Of a stretch of 64,000 bases of DNA, positions 10,831-21,936 are shown one piece after another; position 1 is the first letter of the stretch, and each line of letters starts with the position of its first letter. This DNA comes from Diphasiastrum complanatum. Taxonomy: Eukaryota; Streptophyta; Lycopodiopsida; Lycopodiales; Lycopodiaceae. The position numbers and the translations under genes are program-made. The notes under the pieces are model-generated. The model was not told the origin of the DNA. It saw only the letters and a program-made list of their open reading frames with translations, and made no database searches. Location: positions 62,500,171 to 62,564,170 of the forward strand of contig CM055101.1 of NCBI GenBank assembly GCA_029204225.1, in the 5' to 3' direction.

Positions 10831-12630
10831 GAAGCTATGTGATAGCGTCTTTCACTAGGAGAAATAGCACTCGGAGTGTCTCATGAGAGAAGACTCCATA
10901 CAGGGTATCGACAGTCCGGATGGTAGGAGATAGCAAAGTTCCTTCGATCAGATCTTCAGGGAAGATCAGAACGATCGTCATAGGTGGATTCCGGGGAGAA
11001 TTCACGAAAAATTGCTCATAAACGGTTTCAAATGGTTTTTAGGGAGCTGGCCAGAAATCTGTCAGTTGTTCATCAATTGCTGAACGAAGCAGATCAAAAG
11101 GTAGAGCAGGGTAGTAGCATCTCAAAGCTGAGAAGATTTTGAAATCCATTTATAGTGGGAGGAGAAAAGAGCAGTTCTGTGAATTGCCAAGAAGTGGCTT
11201 AGTTGATGAAAAACGGAAAGTCATGGATCTTTACTCCTTCGACCGAAATCTTCTTGAATATTCGAACCGTTAACTGACCTCACCATTGTTATTGACCAAC
11301 CATCAAAGGAAACTCTACTCCAAACTCTCAAACTTTCAACCAATCCACTCAACCATTTCTATTTATCAACCAACCACACATGATTGTCAAACTCAATCTC
11401 CACGAATCAAACAAAACATTCCACATTTTAAGCAATTAACATGGAACAAAGTAACCACTATGAACATCCAATCAAACATGCCATGGGGTAGCTAACCTTA
11501 AATCTCTCTCAAACAATCAACATTGAACAAGTATCTCTCAAAATTTAGCATTCTACGTTCTCAATTGATGATACTAGCATGGGCGACCACGAGATCACAA
11601 AGTGAAGTTAACTTCTCACATCCCATACAAAGCACTAGTATTGAGCAATAAGAAAGTAGGCATACCAAATTTCATTCTCAACTTATCAACATTCAATCAA
11701 CAACCGAAAGGCATTCCAACTCACATGACTTCTAACTAACTCTCAACAATTGGGATGAAACTCTCAATCAACATGGCATTCAACTATCACATCAAACTCA
11801 TCAAGCTCTCAACTCTCAACTTAGCAACTATCAACATCATCTCATTATCCAATTCTCACATCAAACTATCACATCATCATCCAACTATATCTTAACACAA
11901 AGAGTGGCCTCCTTTTATAGTAAATACCAAGTGTCCCCCTTCAAAATGAGGTTTTGCCAATTTTCGTGTCCTTCCAGCCTTCTTTCCATTTGTCCAATCC
12001 CCATTGGCAAGTACATCAAGTGGCCTCCTTGAGGGTGTAGGGGTTGGTGCCATTTAAGGCCCCTTTCCAAAACTAGCCAAGATGCTTCTTTTGTCAACAA
12101 CTAGAGGAGGTATCTACCAAACTTTCCTAGCCTCTAAGGCCTTCTTGCATTTATGATCCAAAAGGTTGTTGAAGACTCTTGCCAACCTTTCTCTCTCTTG
12201 TTAGGTGTCCTCTATTTCCCTCGGTCCTCCATTTTCCTTGGCTTTTCATTTGATTTTCCTTGTAGTATGCACAGCCCAACTTTTGGTTTTGGGTTTCTCG
12301 GGTTTACCGACTAATTTGCGTACTTTGCCCATTTCCCGTAATCTGCCCAATTTTACCCGTTAGGGTTTCTGGCAGTTTTCAGTATTGCCCATAGTTCATA
12401 GCTTGGGTTTTGCCCGATAGATATTTTTCTTTGATGGCTCTTTGACTGGGGTTGACTTTTTTGGCATTCATGACTAGGGCTCCCACGACAACACGGTTTC
12501 CCCGAAAATGCACTAAGCAACCATATATTAGTAAAACCAACTTTGTACATGGTAGGATTTTAGCACGGCTATGTCGGCTATTTTTACAACTGGCCAAAAA
12601 GCCGTAAAACTTTATCACAAGCCATTTCTA
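10830..12630. other. No gene; A/C-rich strand-skewed block at 11280-11900
   Basis: No gene is recognised. From about 11280 to 11900 the plus strand is strongly enriched in A and C and depleted in G, with repeated CTCAAC, ATCAAAC and ATCACATCA words. Open frames here reflect this composition rather than a protein. After 11900 the sequence looks like non-coding leader or LTR material upstream of the Gypsy gag relic at 12.9 kb. Confidence 0.4.
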
Positions 12631-12639
12631 AGGCTGCAA

Positions 12640-13640
12640 ACTTCTCTCTAGCCTATTTAGGACGGGCTGGGACCCAATTCCAGGTGGACCGGCACTTTTG
12701 GCTCAGTCTTACAAAATTTGACCACAATATTTTTGACGATTTTTTTTGAAAAGTCAATTTTTTACTTTTAAACTGTGTCTAGCCACTTTAGGAGCGGGCT
12801 GGGACCCAATTCTAAGGCAAACTTGAGCCGATTTTTCTCTAATAACCAAGTTTTACATGCCGGTTTTTTTTACGATTATTGCGAACTTAAACTTCAATAT
12901 TAGCCCGATTTTCCGTGCAGAAATATCGGCTAACACGGTCCCAACCCTACGAGCCATCAACAAACCCATTCGGGGGACAAGAACCTGATAGAGCCAAGTC
13001 CTCACGTGCCAGAACCCATGTTCATGGTGTTGAAACATCCCATGCCAGAACACACCTAAATGGAGTTTCTGCTACCCACAGTGCTCATCATGAGAGACGT
13101 ACACCCAAGCTAGATCTACCCAAGTTTGATGGTAGTTCGGACCCTCAAAGATTTTTGTAAATCTTTGAGAATGCATGTGATGTGTATGGCGAAACATCTC
13201 CCGCTGCTATGGTCCAACTGTTTTCGATTGCCATGATCGCTAAAGCACGTGATTGGTTTTTCAACCTTGATCGTGAAGATAAGACAGACTGGTCAATTTT
13301 AAAAGAGTCTTTTATCAAGTGTTTTAAGCCCTTTCGCTTCTCTCATTGTCCTTTGTCAAATTGAGTAACATCAAAATGACAAAAGACGAATGCGTACGAG
13401 ACTATATCGAGCGTTTCAAACGCCTCAAAAGTCAAGTACAAGAACAGCCCTCCGAACAGATGCTCATCATCTGGTTCTTAGTCAGCCTTCCAAGATGGAT
13501 TCGACTCGAGCTTAAATCCAATGATGAATATATGAGCCTAAAATTAGCTATGTCTGATGCCATCAAAGAAGAAGATGAGGGACCAGATGTTGACGAATCC
13601 AGAGAAGGAGAGCACCACGTGCTCATGTCCACACTAAGTA
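12640..13640 (+). mobile_element. Gypsy-type gag relic
   Basis: Broken Gypsy fossil. The plus-strand translation around 13080-13600 carries a classic retrotransposon gag core: LPKFDGSSDP, then CDVYGE, ARDWFFNL, W-ILKESFIKCF and DYIERFKRL. It resembles the second gag at 52.2-53.5 kb (LDLPKYNELTDP, CEVYGE, AQDWYYN). The preceding leader holds two copies of GGGCTGGGACCCAATTC (12664 and 12792). Pol is not attached; downstream sequence switches to an unrelated DNA transposon near 13.7 kb. Several disabling changes are present and it looks old. Confidence 0.75.
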
Positions 13641-13729
13641 AACTCTTGGTAATAGTTCCATGTTCATTGCAACATCCAAATTTTCATTCGGAGTCAGTTA
13701 ATAATCTATATGTGTCATGGTAAAAATGG

Positions 13730-16302
13730 CCTTTTGGGTTACTGTGAGAATTTGATGCTCTATGGGAATGCACATTCAATGCAAAGAATACATTTTGTGG
13801 AGGAGGAATCAAGGAAAATATCAAAGGAGTGCGAAGAAAAATCTACAAAGTTGAAAACTTGTTTGTATGAAAATGAGGTTGAAATCTTCTTTGCATCATT
13901 ATACAACTAGTAATGATGAGATAAAAACTGCATTTCAATCCATGCGTATCTCATATTTGTCTCTTGTTAAAGATATGGATGTGCTCAATAGAAAGTTCTG
14001 AAGCAACAAGAGAAAAAGGTTGGTAAATAAGGATATATGTGATCTATCATCCAGAGGAGGTCATAGAAAAAGACAAATTTGTGCATTCAAGTACGTTATA
14101 GCTTATTTGGTATTAAATATTGCTTGAACTTTCTGATTCATTCATAATCACTAGTTTTGTTATTTATTCATTTCAACTTTCTGTTGATTTGCTTATTATA
14201 CTACTGTGAATACTATGAGTGTCCTAATTTTTTCTGACATTTTCATGAACATTATGTTTGCAATGCACATCAGCATTGGTTGTTGAAGACCATTTGGATG
14301 AGATTTCGATTGGAAACTCACTAGGCTCTATCTTGACTTCTAAATCTATGAAATCAATGTTAAATAATAACAGAATGAAAAAGATTAAGGCTTCAATTAC
14401 TTAGTAGCATTATGAATGAAGTTGGAAAAATATTAGGCACTACATTGCTTCAGGGGGCATGTGACTTTTCTCACATCAGTAGAGAAGCATATGCAACAAT
14501 GTTTAAGATGACACAGATAAATATTAAAAAGTTTTCAATCCCACGACCATTTCATCTTTGAAAAAAAAGAGAAATGTTAAACCAAGGTATGCAGACAATA
14601 GTTGGTAATCCATCTCATATCAATGAAGTGTATTGCTCGAAAAGAAAAAGTCTAGCATATAACAATTCCAACAATTTATTTATTGACATTAATCAGTTAC
14701 TAACATTCATCATAAATTTTTACGGTATTACAAATGAGAATGTCAATAACAAGTTGATAGTTGTTCTCAAGTTAGATGAGTCTGAAATTATAAAAGGACA
14801 AAAAATGGAAACAGTTAGTCTCACGATTATGAATGGAGGACTTTCAAATTCAAAAGACTCAGAAGGCCTCAATTTCAGTGTCCAATCAGAAAATGATATC
14901 TGGTGGTTGGTAGCATTTCAAGTATAGCAGTTCCTTCACATAATCAATAGGGATAATCATTTTAATATGGATTTCATTTGGGAAATCTTCTCTGTGTTAA
15001 TATTATGAGGCTAATCACGTTTTTGTGTTCCATAAAAAATCACATGGAGGGAGTTCCACTCAATATTCCTGGAATTGGCACTTTCAACATTAAATGGCAT
15101 TTAACAGAAGAAATGAAAACATTAAAGTGTATGTTTAGTGTATCCCATGGCACTAACTCTAAACACCCTTGTTTGTACTGCATGAAGACAGCAAAAGACA
15201 TGACAAGGCGTATAGAAATATCAAGAGATCAAGAAGATCCTAATTGAAAACCTGTATAACCAATTTCTCTTCAGAATGTTCATATCTGTACATTGCAGCG
15301 GAGGTGCATATTATTGAAAAAATAATATATCTTGACATCTTGTTTGCATGGAATTCCGAGCTAGAGGCAGATGTGAAGGAAGCTATTTCCAGATTAGTGG
15401 ATGTGTTGTCTAAAGCAAGCTTACATAAAGGTCACGTTAAAATAAAAAAAGATGACAAGCTATTAGGTAAAACAGGAAATATTTCATCCAATGGAGGATC
15501 CAAAGCTTGAAGATTTTGATCAAATTATTCTGGCAAACAATCCAAGATTCAATACTTGGTTTGGAAAGAGATTATTGCAACAATTCAAGATTTTGAAGAA
15601 GAAGGTTCTACTCGTATACACAAGGTAGAAGTTTGGAAAAAATTAGACAACATGGTGAAATACTTGAGAAAAGATAAAATTTCAAATACTGATGTACAAT
15701 TGATACAGAAAACAACCAGTGAATTTGTGGATGCAGTTTGAAGCGCTTGGGGTGTTGATCATATAACACATTATATGGTAAGATTTCGATGTTACTCTAC
15801 TATAGACAAATATGTGCAATTAAATTAGATACTTTTGGTACTGATTTAAATAATGTTTTTATGACATGCAGCACATATTACGACATCATTTGACATTCTT
15901 TGCAAGAAATAGTGGAAGTCTTAGCATATGGTCATCGCAAGGAATGGAAAAATCTCATTGGCAAGCAAGAGCGGCATTTCATAAAAGTACGCAACATGGC
16001 GGGACTAGCAGAAAGAATCAATCATGGTTTTACAGAAGAATCCAAATTCGTCATGATACAAAATCGACGGATTATAAAAAAATTCAAAAAGCATGCAAAT
16101 TTATACAAGCCAATAGGCAATAGACACACAATAAAATTTTGTATATCAAATGAAATTTTTTACAAAGTACAATTCAGCAGTATCTACTCTGCTTCTGATA
16201 CTTTCTCTAATGAAATTTGCAACTTAGAATCATGCAACAATTTTCTTCTTTTGTATAGATCCAACATCTCATAGTTTTCATGCTTACTCAGATCAACGTA
16301 AC
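13730..16302 (+). mobile_element. Intron-bearing DNA transposon with a putative DDE-type transposase, copy 1
   Basis: The plus-strand coding trace looks like an RNase H-fold (DDE) transposase of a family better known to me from animal and protist genomes. Parts in order: a basic N-terminal segment (LSSRGGHRKRQ, about 14050); ISREAYATMFKMTQ (about 14480); 14574-14927 with VVLKLDESEIIKG, first candidate acidic residue; 15060-15200 with FNIKWHLTEEMKTLKCMF then NSKHPCLYCMK, a CxxC motif; 15556-15775; and 15872-16123 with HILRHHLTFFARNSGSLSIW then SSQGMEKSHWQARAAF, candidate catalytic E. An in-phase intron is likely at 15778-15871 (GTAAG...ATGCAG), joining THYM to HILRHH. A second is possible at about 14092-14272. 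Stops and shifts interrupt the frame (for example a TGA before SAWGVDHITHYM), so it is inactive. The 3' limit is where homology with copy 2 ends. Terminal repeats were not found. Confidence 0.6.
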
Positions 16303-16559
16303 ATTAGAGAAAATATGGGCCCAAAGAGGGCCCTATAAGAAATGTCATGTAGGAGAAAGAAAAATTACTATAAAGTAATTATAATATCATTTTCTAACTT
16401 CTTTACGCATCTGCCCACACTACTTTTCATGTAAATGAATGCACCTTAGTTTAGTCACATCAAACTTCACTGGTGTTTAACCATAGTTAAAATATAATTT
16501 TTTAAAATGCTGAAATATTCCCTCCCAATAGTTGGGAACACTCAAAAATTTGAATTAGG

Positions 16560-17334
16560 AGTGACATTTCTGAAAAAAGCCTACGCCATCAATTTCAACT
16601 CAGAAGGCCTCAATTTCAGTATTCAATTAGAAAATGATATCTGGTGGTTGGCAGCATTTCAGATATAGCAGCTCATTCGCATAATAAATAGGAATAATTA
16701 TTTGAATATGGAGTTCATATGGAGAATTTTCTGTGTTAATATTATGAGGCTAATCACGTTTTTGTATTCTCTTATAGGTGCTGAAAGAAGACCATGACAT
16801 TCTCTCATGGATATTTAATAGAACATCATATCCTGCCACCATAAAAAAATCACATAGATGGAGTTCCACTCAATATTCTTGGAATTGGCACTTTCAACAT
16901 TGAATGGCATTTAGCAGGAGATCTGAAGACATTACAATGTATGTTTAATGTATCTCATGGCGCTAACTCTAAACACCCTTGTTTGTACTGCATGAAAACA
17001 ACAAAAGACATGACAAGAAGTACAAGAATATCAAGAGATCGAGAAGATCCTAATTGAAAATCTGTACTACCGATTTCTCTACGAAATGTTCATATTTGTA
17101 CATTGCATGCGGAGTTGCGTACTATAGAAAAAATAATATATCTTCACATCTTGTTTGCATGGGATTCCGAGCCAGAGGCCTCTATGGAGAAAGCTATTTC
17201 CAGATTAGAGGATGTCTTGTCCAAAGCAGGCTTACATTTCCAATGAAAGTTACAACTTAGAATCATGCAACAATTTTCTTCTTTCGTATGGATCCAATAG
17301 CTCATAGTTTCCATGCTTACTCAGATCAACGTAA
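16560..17334 (+). mobile_element. Second, internally shortened copy of the DDE-type transposon
   Basis: This segment repeats 14860-15430 (CTCAGAAGGCCTCAATTTCAGT near 16600) and then jumps to a match of 16205-16302 (AGAATCATGCAACAATTTTCTTCTT near 17255), so about 775 bp of the middle is missing. It keeps NIEWHLAGDLKTLQCMF followed by GANSKHPCLYCMK. The GDLK aspartate here supports a catalytic acid at the position that is EEMK in copy 1. Both copies stop matching after CAGATCAACGTAA (16302 and 17334), marking a likely element end. Confidence 0.6.
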
Positions 17335-17760
17335 GCAACATACAATACAAAATGAGATGATCTGAGCATGGAATTCACTGGTCCATATCCTAAAATTTTA
17401 ACCCCAATGGTTTTCTTTACAAAAATTATTTTATGCACCTTATTGAAATTATGTCCTCCAAGAAAATGAGACAGTGCCTTGATTGCCATAATCATAATTT
17501 CACGATGTTGATGAAACTTTAAATGGGCAACACTTATCTCATTATTCTTGAAGGACTTCAGATAGTGCCCCAGTGCATGATCTCTTGAAAATTCTCCAAC
17601 AAAAGATCTTTGCCCTCATCGACGAATTGCGAAATCATCAAAGAAAATTGTTTCCTGAAATGATAAAAAATAAAGTAAGCTCCAGTATATAATCTGACAT
17701 AGTACTTGATAAGATACAAAAACTTACGCATTCGGCTTTGTCTTCCCTGATTATTTTCTC
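17335..17760 (-). pseudogene. Spliced coding relic, family not recognised
   Basis: On the minus strand an exon-like frame starts at 17655 after a good acceptor (TTTTTATCATTTCAG). It reads ETIFFDDFAIRR, one stop, then FVGEFSRDHALGHYLKSF, ISVAHLKFHQHREIMIMAIK, ALSHFLGGHNFNKVHKIIF and GVKILGYGPVNSM. A shorter upstream exon (EKIIREDKAEC, about 17760-17728) ends at a GTAAGTTTTT donor and joins in phase. The composition is strongly protein-like with a single stop, so it probably derives from a real gene. The 3' side is cut by the transposon tail at 17334. I cannot name the family. Confidence 0.4.
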
Positions 17761-17769
17761 AGAACTAAG

Positions 17770-18230
17770 TTTGAAGGTCAAGGCATTCAAGGATTCAGAT
17801 TAAGGGGGAGTGTTGGATTATTCTCCTTCTTACCAATCGACTAATCGGTTTTAATCTTCATCCATTGTTTATTCGGTTCTGCGGATTTTTCCGTGTTCTT
17901 TTACAATTTGTAGTTTTACAAGTATTTTTACACAGTCTGCAGAATTACACGGAGTTTTACCATAGCGTCGCATTTTCATTTTCTCTCACTTCGGCTTTCT
18001 CGCTTGTCATGAATTATGAGTAAAATTACAATATCGTCTTTTTCGCATTGTTTGCATTTTAGCGACACTGTCGCCTATCATAAATCTCGTTGAAAATGCA
18101 GTATCGCCTTTCTCGTATTTTTTGCTTGTCAGGATTTGCGGAATCAATATTATGTCCACCTTTCGATGTCAATATTGTTGGTGAATAGACAGTTGGTTGT
18201 GGAAACCCAAGTTGACTTTAAATTCTGCAA
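17770..18230 (+). mobile_element. Copia 3' end and LTR fragment
   Basis: Broken Copia fossil. A polypurine tract (TTAAGGGGGAG, ending 17810) is followed by an LTR start TGTTGGATTATTCTCC at 17811. The same arrangement, with the same upstream sequence (CAAGGCATTCA-GGAT-CAGATTAAGGGGG), occurs at 38024, so this is the same family. The LTR can be followed for about 400 bp and its end is not defined. The body of the element is missing here. Confidence 0.7.
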
Positions 18231-18239
18231 AACTCCTCT

Positions 18240-19060
18240 TCAAAAGGTAGATCATCTTCTTTGTTGCGCATTTCCTCATGTCAAGCAATCTTTCTCTGAA
18301 TAAAACTTATCATTATGTACATCGTCAACACCAGGGAGAAGATCATCAACATCAAAATCAATTATATCCGAAAATTCATCAAGCTCTTTGTTCAAAATGC
18401 AAAGAGTCTCAGCTTCAGTGTAGTCAAAAAGATCTGATATATCCAATATTGTCAAAAAAGAATTATTATCTATATTATAAATAGGCAAAGTGATCAAAGA
18501 TTTATCATAAGGAGAAAGGGTAGTGGGTGTTCTAGGGCCTATAAATGTATCTATTTCGAGCAGGACCAAAATCATAACAATCATCTAAATTAACACTCGT
18601 ATCAATAAAAAAAAGTATCTATATCTACAATCTTTGACTTTTCAGACTTTGTACCAATAGAAAAAGCAGCTTCAGAAGTGGAAGGGACAGCCTCCGAATC
18701 GTCAGAAATATTTAACAAAAGAAAAAAAAAACAAAAGCAGACTTGTTCACAGATTCACTGCCTCTGTGAACACGGTTTTTTCTCTTTTCTTTCTTTTATT
18801 GCTTCTGACGTTACAGTTCGTTATGGATTATCTTCTTATTAGAACAATCAACAGTAGAAGCGTTTCTCAGTTTCAATGTATTTTCCAGCCTGTCAATGGG
18901 AGAACGGGTTTGATACTCAGCTACATGCATACACTAGCCATGTAACCATCTACAACTCAAGAGGATCAGCGTTTCAGAGCAGGGAGCAAACCTACACTAA
19001 CTACTGAATCAAAGAACAATCAAGAACTAGATTAGCTAGTGAAAACAAGATTCAAGAAAC
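18240..19060. other. No gene identified
   Basis: A minus-strand frame of 102 codons (18584-18276) is rich in D, I and L with no recognised motif. I see no other gene, RNA or terminal repeat in this stretch. Confidence 0.3.
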
Positions 19061-19064
19061 AAGA

Positions 19065-19680
19065 AACAAGATTCCTAGCAGCATTTTAACAATCTAAGAA
19101 TCAAGAAACACTCATCATTTGATGCTTAGATTACTCAAGAACAATCAAGAACTAGATTGTACAGAGATATGCAAGAATCACACCACAGATCCAGCCTATT
19201 TAGTTTACTTGAATGCTAGCTTCTACATTAATCCACAAGAAAGCAAGAAATCTAATCCACTCTACAAAGCAAGAAAACTAATCCACTCTAAATCCACAAC
19301 CACACACAATATGAATGGAAGGGCGTGATCATAGGGGCATCACTCAAGAAAACCATCATGATCAAGGAGCTTAGTGTAGTATCAAACTTATGGAAAATCT
19401 TCTTATTAAGCATGGAGTAGATACAATGCAAAAAGCTCCTCTTCACAAAGAGGGAGTCTCTTAAATAAGCAAAGGAGCTCCTTAGGTGGCATCCTAGTGG
19501 AATTTCCACATTTCACAAATTACAAGTGAAATATTGCTCTCCACTAGAGGTCACCATCAAAAGGTGGCTCACTCTACTTTCTTTAACAGGGGTCTACTTG
19601 CATTTATTACTTTTGCTTAGAAATACTAGTTCCTACATGGTCATTCCATCTTCCAGGATTCACCATGAGGCTTACACAGT
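19065..19680. repeat. Dispersed repeat, copy B (matches 7930-8541)
   Basis: Same orientation and order of blocks as copy A: CCAGCCTATTTAGTTTACTT near 19190, GCATGGAGTAGATACA near 19410, TAGGTGGCATCCTAGTGG near 19483, CACCATCAAAAGGTGGCTCA near 19552, ending CACCATGAGGCTTACACAG near 19680. Sequence outside the shared part is unrelated. With copy A it may be a pair of LTRs or two independent insertions. Confidence 0.8.
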
Positions 19681-20156
19681 TCTTCCATGTCTTTCTTAGC
19701 TAGTATTTCTCAGCTCTCATATTTGGCTCTCAGTCTTCATTAGTCTTGTCTTCTCAGAGACCTCCTCGGTCTAAGGTGAGAGATTCTCTTTAGTTTCTCT
19801 ATCCGAATATCTTGGGGATTCGTCAGAATCAGTCAACAAGATTGAAAATTAACAAATCTACATTTTTTATCATGAATTGGACACTCATCTACATACTTGA
19901 AATCATTATGTAACTTGGTAAACGTTCTGTCAAGCTTAGCTTTATAGATATGCTTGTCGAGTGCCACCAGGTCCTGATAATGAATCATGTCCTTATTCTA
20001 AGATCTAAATAACGGAGTATTGAGCAAGGACTTAAATCTGAGATATATCTCAGAAAATGCCTCCACACCAGGGCCCTCAGTTATAGAAGGTAGAATAAAA
20101 AGAAAAGGAGAAAAAAGAGATTTGAAATACTCCAACCTATCAGTAATACCAAATTC

Positions 20157-20760
20157 ATGAAAAAAAAAAACGCAAACTGCTCTGAGTCAGATGTTGGAGA
20201 ATCTGACTCAGATCGAGAATCTTCACCCCTTCCTCCTCCTGTTATTCGTCTAGATCCTCAGCAGGTTTCATCACCAAAAGTGTTGATTACCCAAGAGGAG
20301 CTCGACAAAATAACAAAAAAAATCTGTAAATATTGTTTCCACTTCTGTTTCTGCTCCTGTACATAATCTTTTTGTGAAAATTCCATACAATCTAGCCCAA
20401 GTTTATTTTGATTCTGACCATTATAATCAATACGAGGCCTACCTAGCTAATAAAATTTATCTTCTCGACAACTTTTTTATTTTTTTCTTCCAGATACACG
20501 TACAAGCTTTAGATTAGGTCCCAAATTTTGTGCCGAGCTGAAAGATAAAACTTCAAAAATTTCAGATGTAATAGTGGAAACCGGAGTTTATTTTTTGCAG
20601 AATACTATTAGTTTTGATTTCCATGGTACAATTTTTGTTGTTAGTCCATTTTTCATAGGAGCGGTAAAGGCGAAAGAAGCAAATTTTGAGAAGGTTGTCT
20701 ATTTTATCAAATGCAGTCCTGTGGCGAAATTCTATTTGATTCCATATGAAAATAAATAAG
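20157..20760 (+). other. Protein-like traces upstream of the unnamed spliced gene
   Basis: Two short plus-strand frames (20157-20366 and 20574-20759) have plausible protein composition: an acidic, serine-rich start (SESDVGESDSDRESSPLPPP) and an aromatic-rich piece (GVYFLQNTISFDFHGTIFVV). They lie just upstream of the spliced coding trace at 20940-21733 and could belong to it. No family is recognised. Confidence 0.25.
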
Positions 20761-20939
20761 GATTGCTCTTCTGTTTTTGTTGCTTTAATTTGGATTGTTG
20801 CATGCTTCATTGCTTTAATAAGTAAGAATTTTTTTCATAAATATGGATTTATCGATATTTTATTTTGGTTGTTGCAGTCGGCATTGGAGCCTAAACATTC
20901 TTTTTGAAAAGATAAATAAGGAGAGAGTATCAAATTTTT

Positions 20940-21733
20940 CTATGTGTAAAATTAAACTCAGCTGCAAATCCACATAGAGAATTTGATTCTCCACTTCATG
21001 ATGTCGTTCGGGAAATACCGACAACGGCAACTTCAATTGGAGAGATAACCATTAGATCTCTCAAGGTATATTCAATTTATCTCTGATATTTCAAATGTAT
21101 CATCATAGCATAAATAAAATTTCTATCATAATATTACTAATTTTTGTTCTATATATGCAGTGTGTACATAAAAAGGACGCTTTTAGTTTTGCATGGTTCG
21201 TTTTGCATGGTTCGTCCTGTACAATACAAAGCTATTTTTTGAGTGGTATAATTTACAAGTGGATGTAGATACTGAAAAGGTAATATTCTATTCATTTGTA
21301 GTTTCTTTCATTCTTATTCAAATTTTTTTACTATCATTGTTTGTAATTTGCTGATTCTCGTGTTTTGTGATGACAGTTCACTCTTGAGGCATATACTCCT
21401 GATGATGTATATAGATTTTGGCAAGAGTTGATCAAAACATATGCCCAGTACAGTGTAAGCATTGCACCTGGAATCGAGGGCCCTCAAAAGAAAGTTGTTC
21501 CTGCCTTAATAGCCTTTTAGGTTGCTCAGGATGCAGATCTTATTTTATATGATCAAATAGGAATAAAAGTCCCTCCTAATACAGAGGAACACAATTTTAT
21601 AGCAGATATTCCTCTTGTCTTAAAAGGCATTGAGGCCCTTCCCAAAATAGAGGAGGGTGAGATTATAGAAGGAGTCGTTGCCTTATCAGTTCCTAATACT
21701 GATAAAGAAAATATAGAAAAATTGATTGAATAG
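20940..21733 (+). pseudogene. Multi-exon coding trace, family not recognised
   Basis: Three exon-like pieces have canonical splice sites. The first ends at 21065 (IPTTATSIGEITIRSLK, donor GTATATTC). The second is 21161-21279, after ATATATGCAG, containing LYNTKLFFEWYNLQVDVDTE and ending AAAAG before GTAATATT. The third begins 21377 after TGATGACAG and reads FTLEAYTPDDVYRFWQELIK, SIAPGIEGPQKKVVPALIAF, a stop, then a long in-frame continuation to 21733. The join between the second and third is in phase (DTEK-FTLEA). The second piece needs a frame change inside it, so the gene is probably broken. It converges on the minus-strand gene end at 21937. Confidence 0.35.
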
Positions 21734-21936
21734 AGATCTATTTGTAAGTAGAGAGACATCAAAAAAAAAAAAAGATACAATCATTTTACATGTAAACAAA
21801 CTGTTTATGGGTTTTTTTTATTGATATCAATATAGGTTCTTACAATCAGGTTGTGTCCATAGTATAATACTGGAATGCAATTTTCTATATTGATAAAAAG
21901 ACATGATGATTGGCATGTATTTGCTGATAGTGAATC

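Noticed and set aside
7930-19680. Calling one 11.7-kb LTR element bounded by the two dispersed repeats
   Set aside because: Coding between the repeats belongs to several unrelated elements and no matching pol or target duplication is seen, so it stays a hypothesis.
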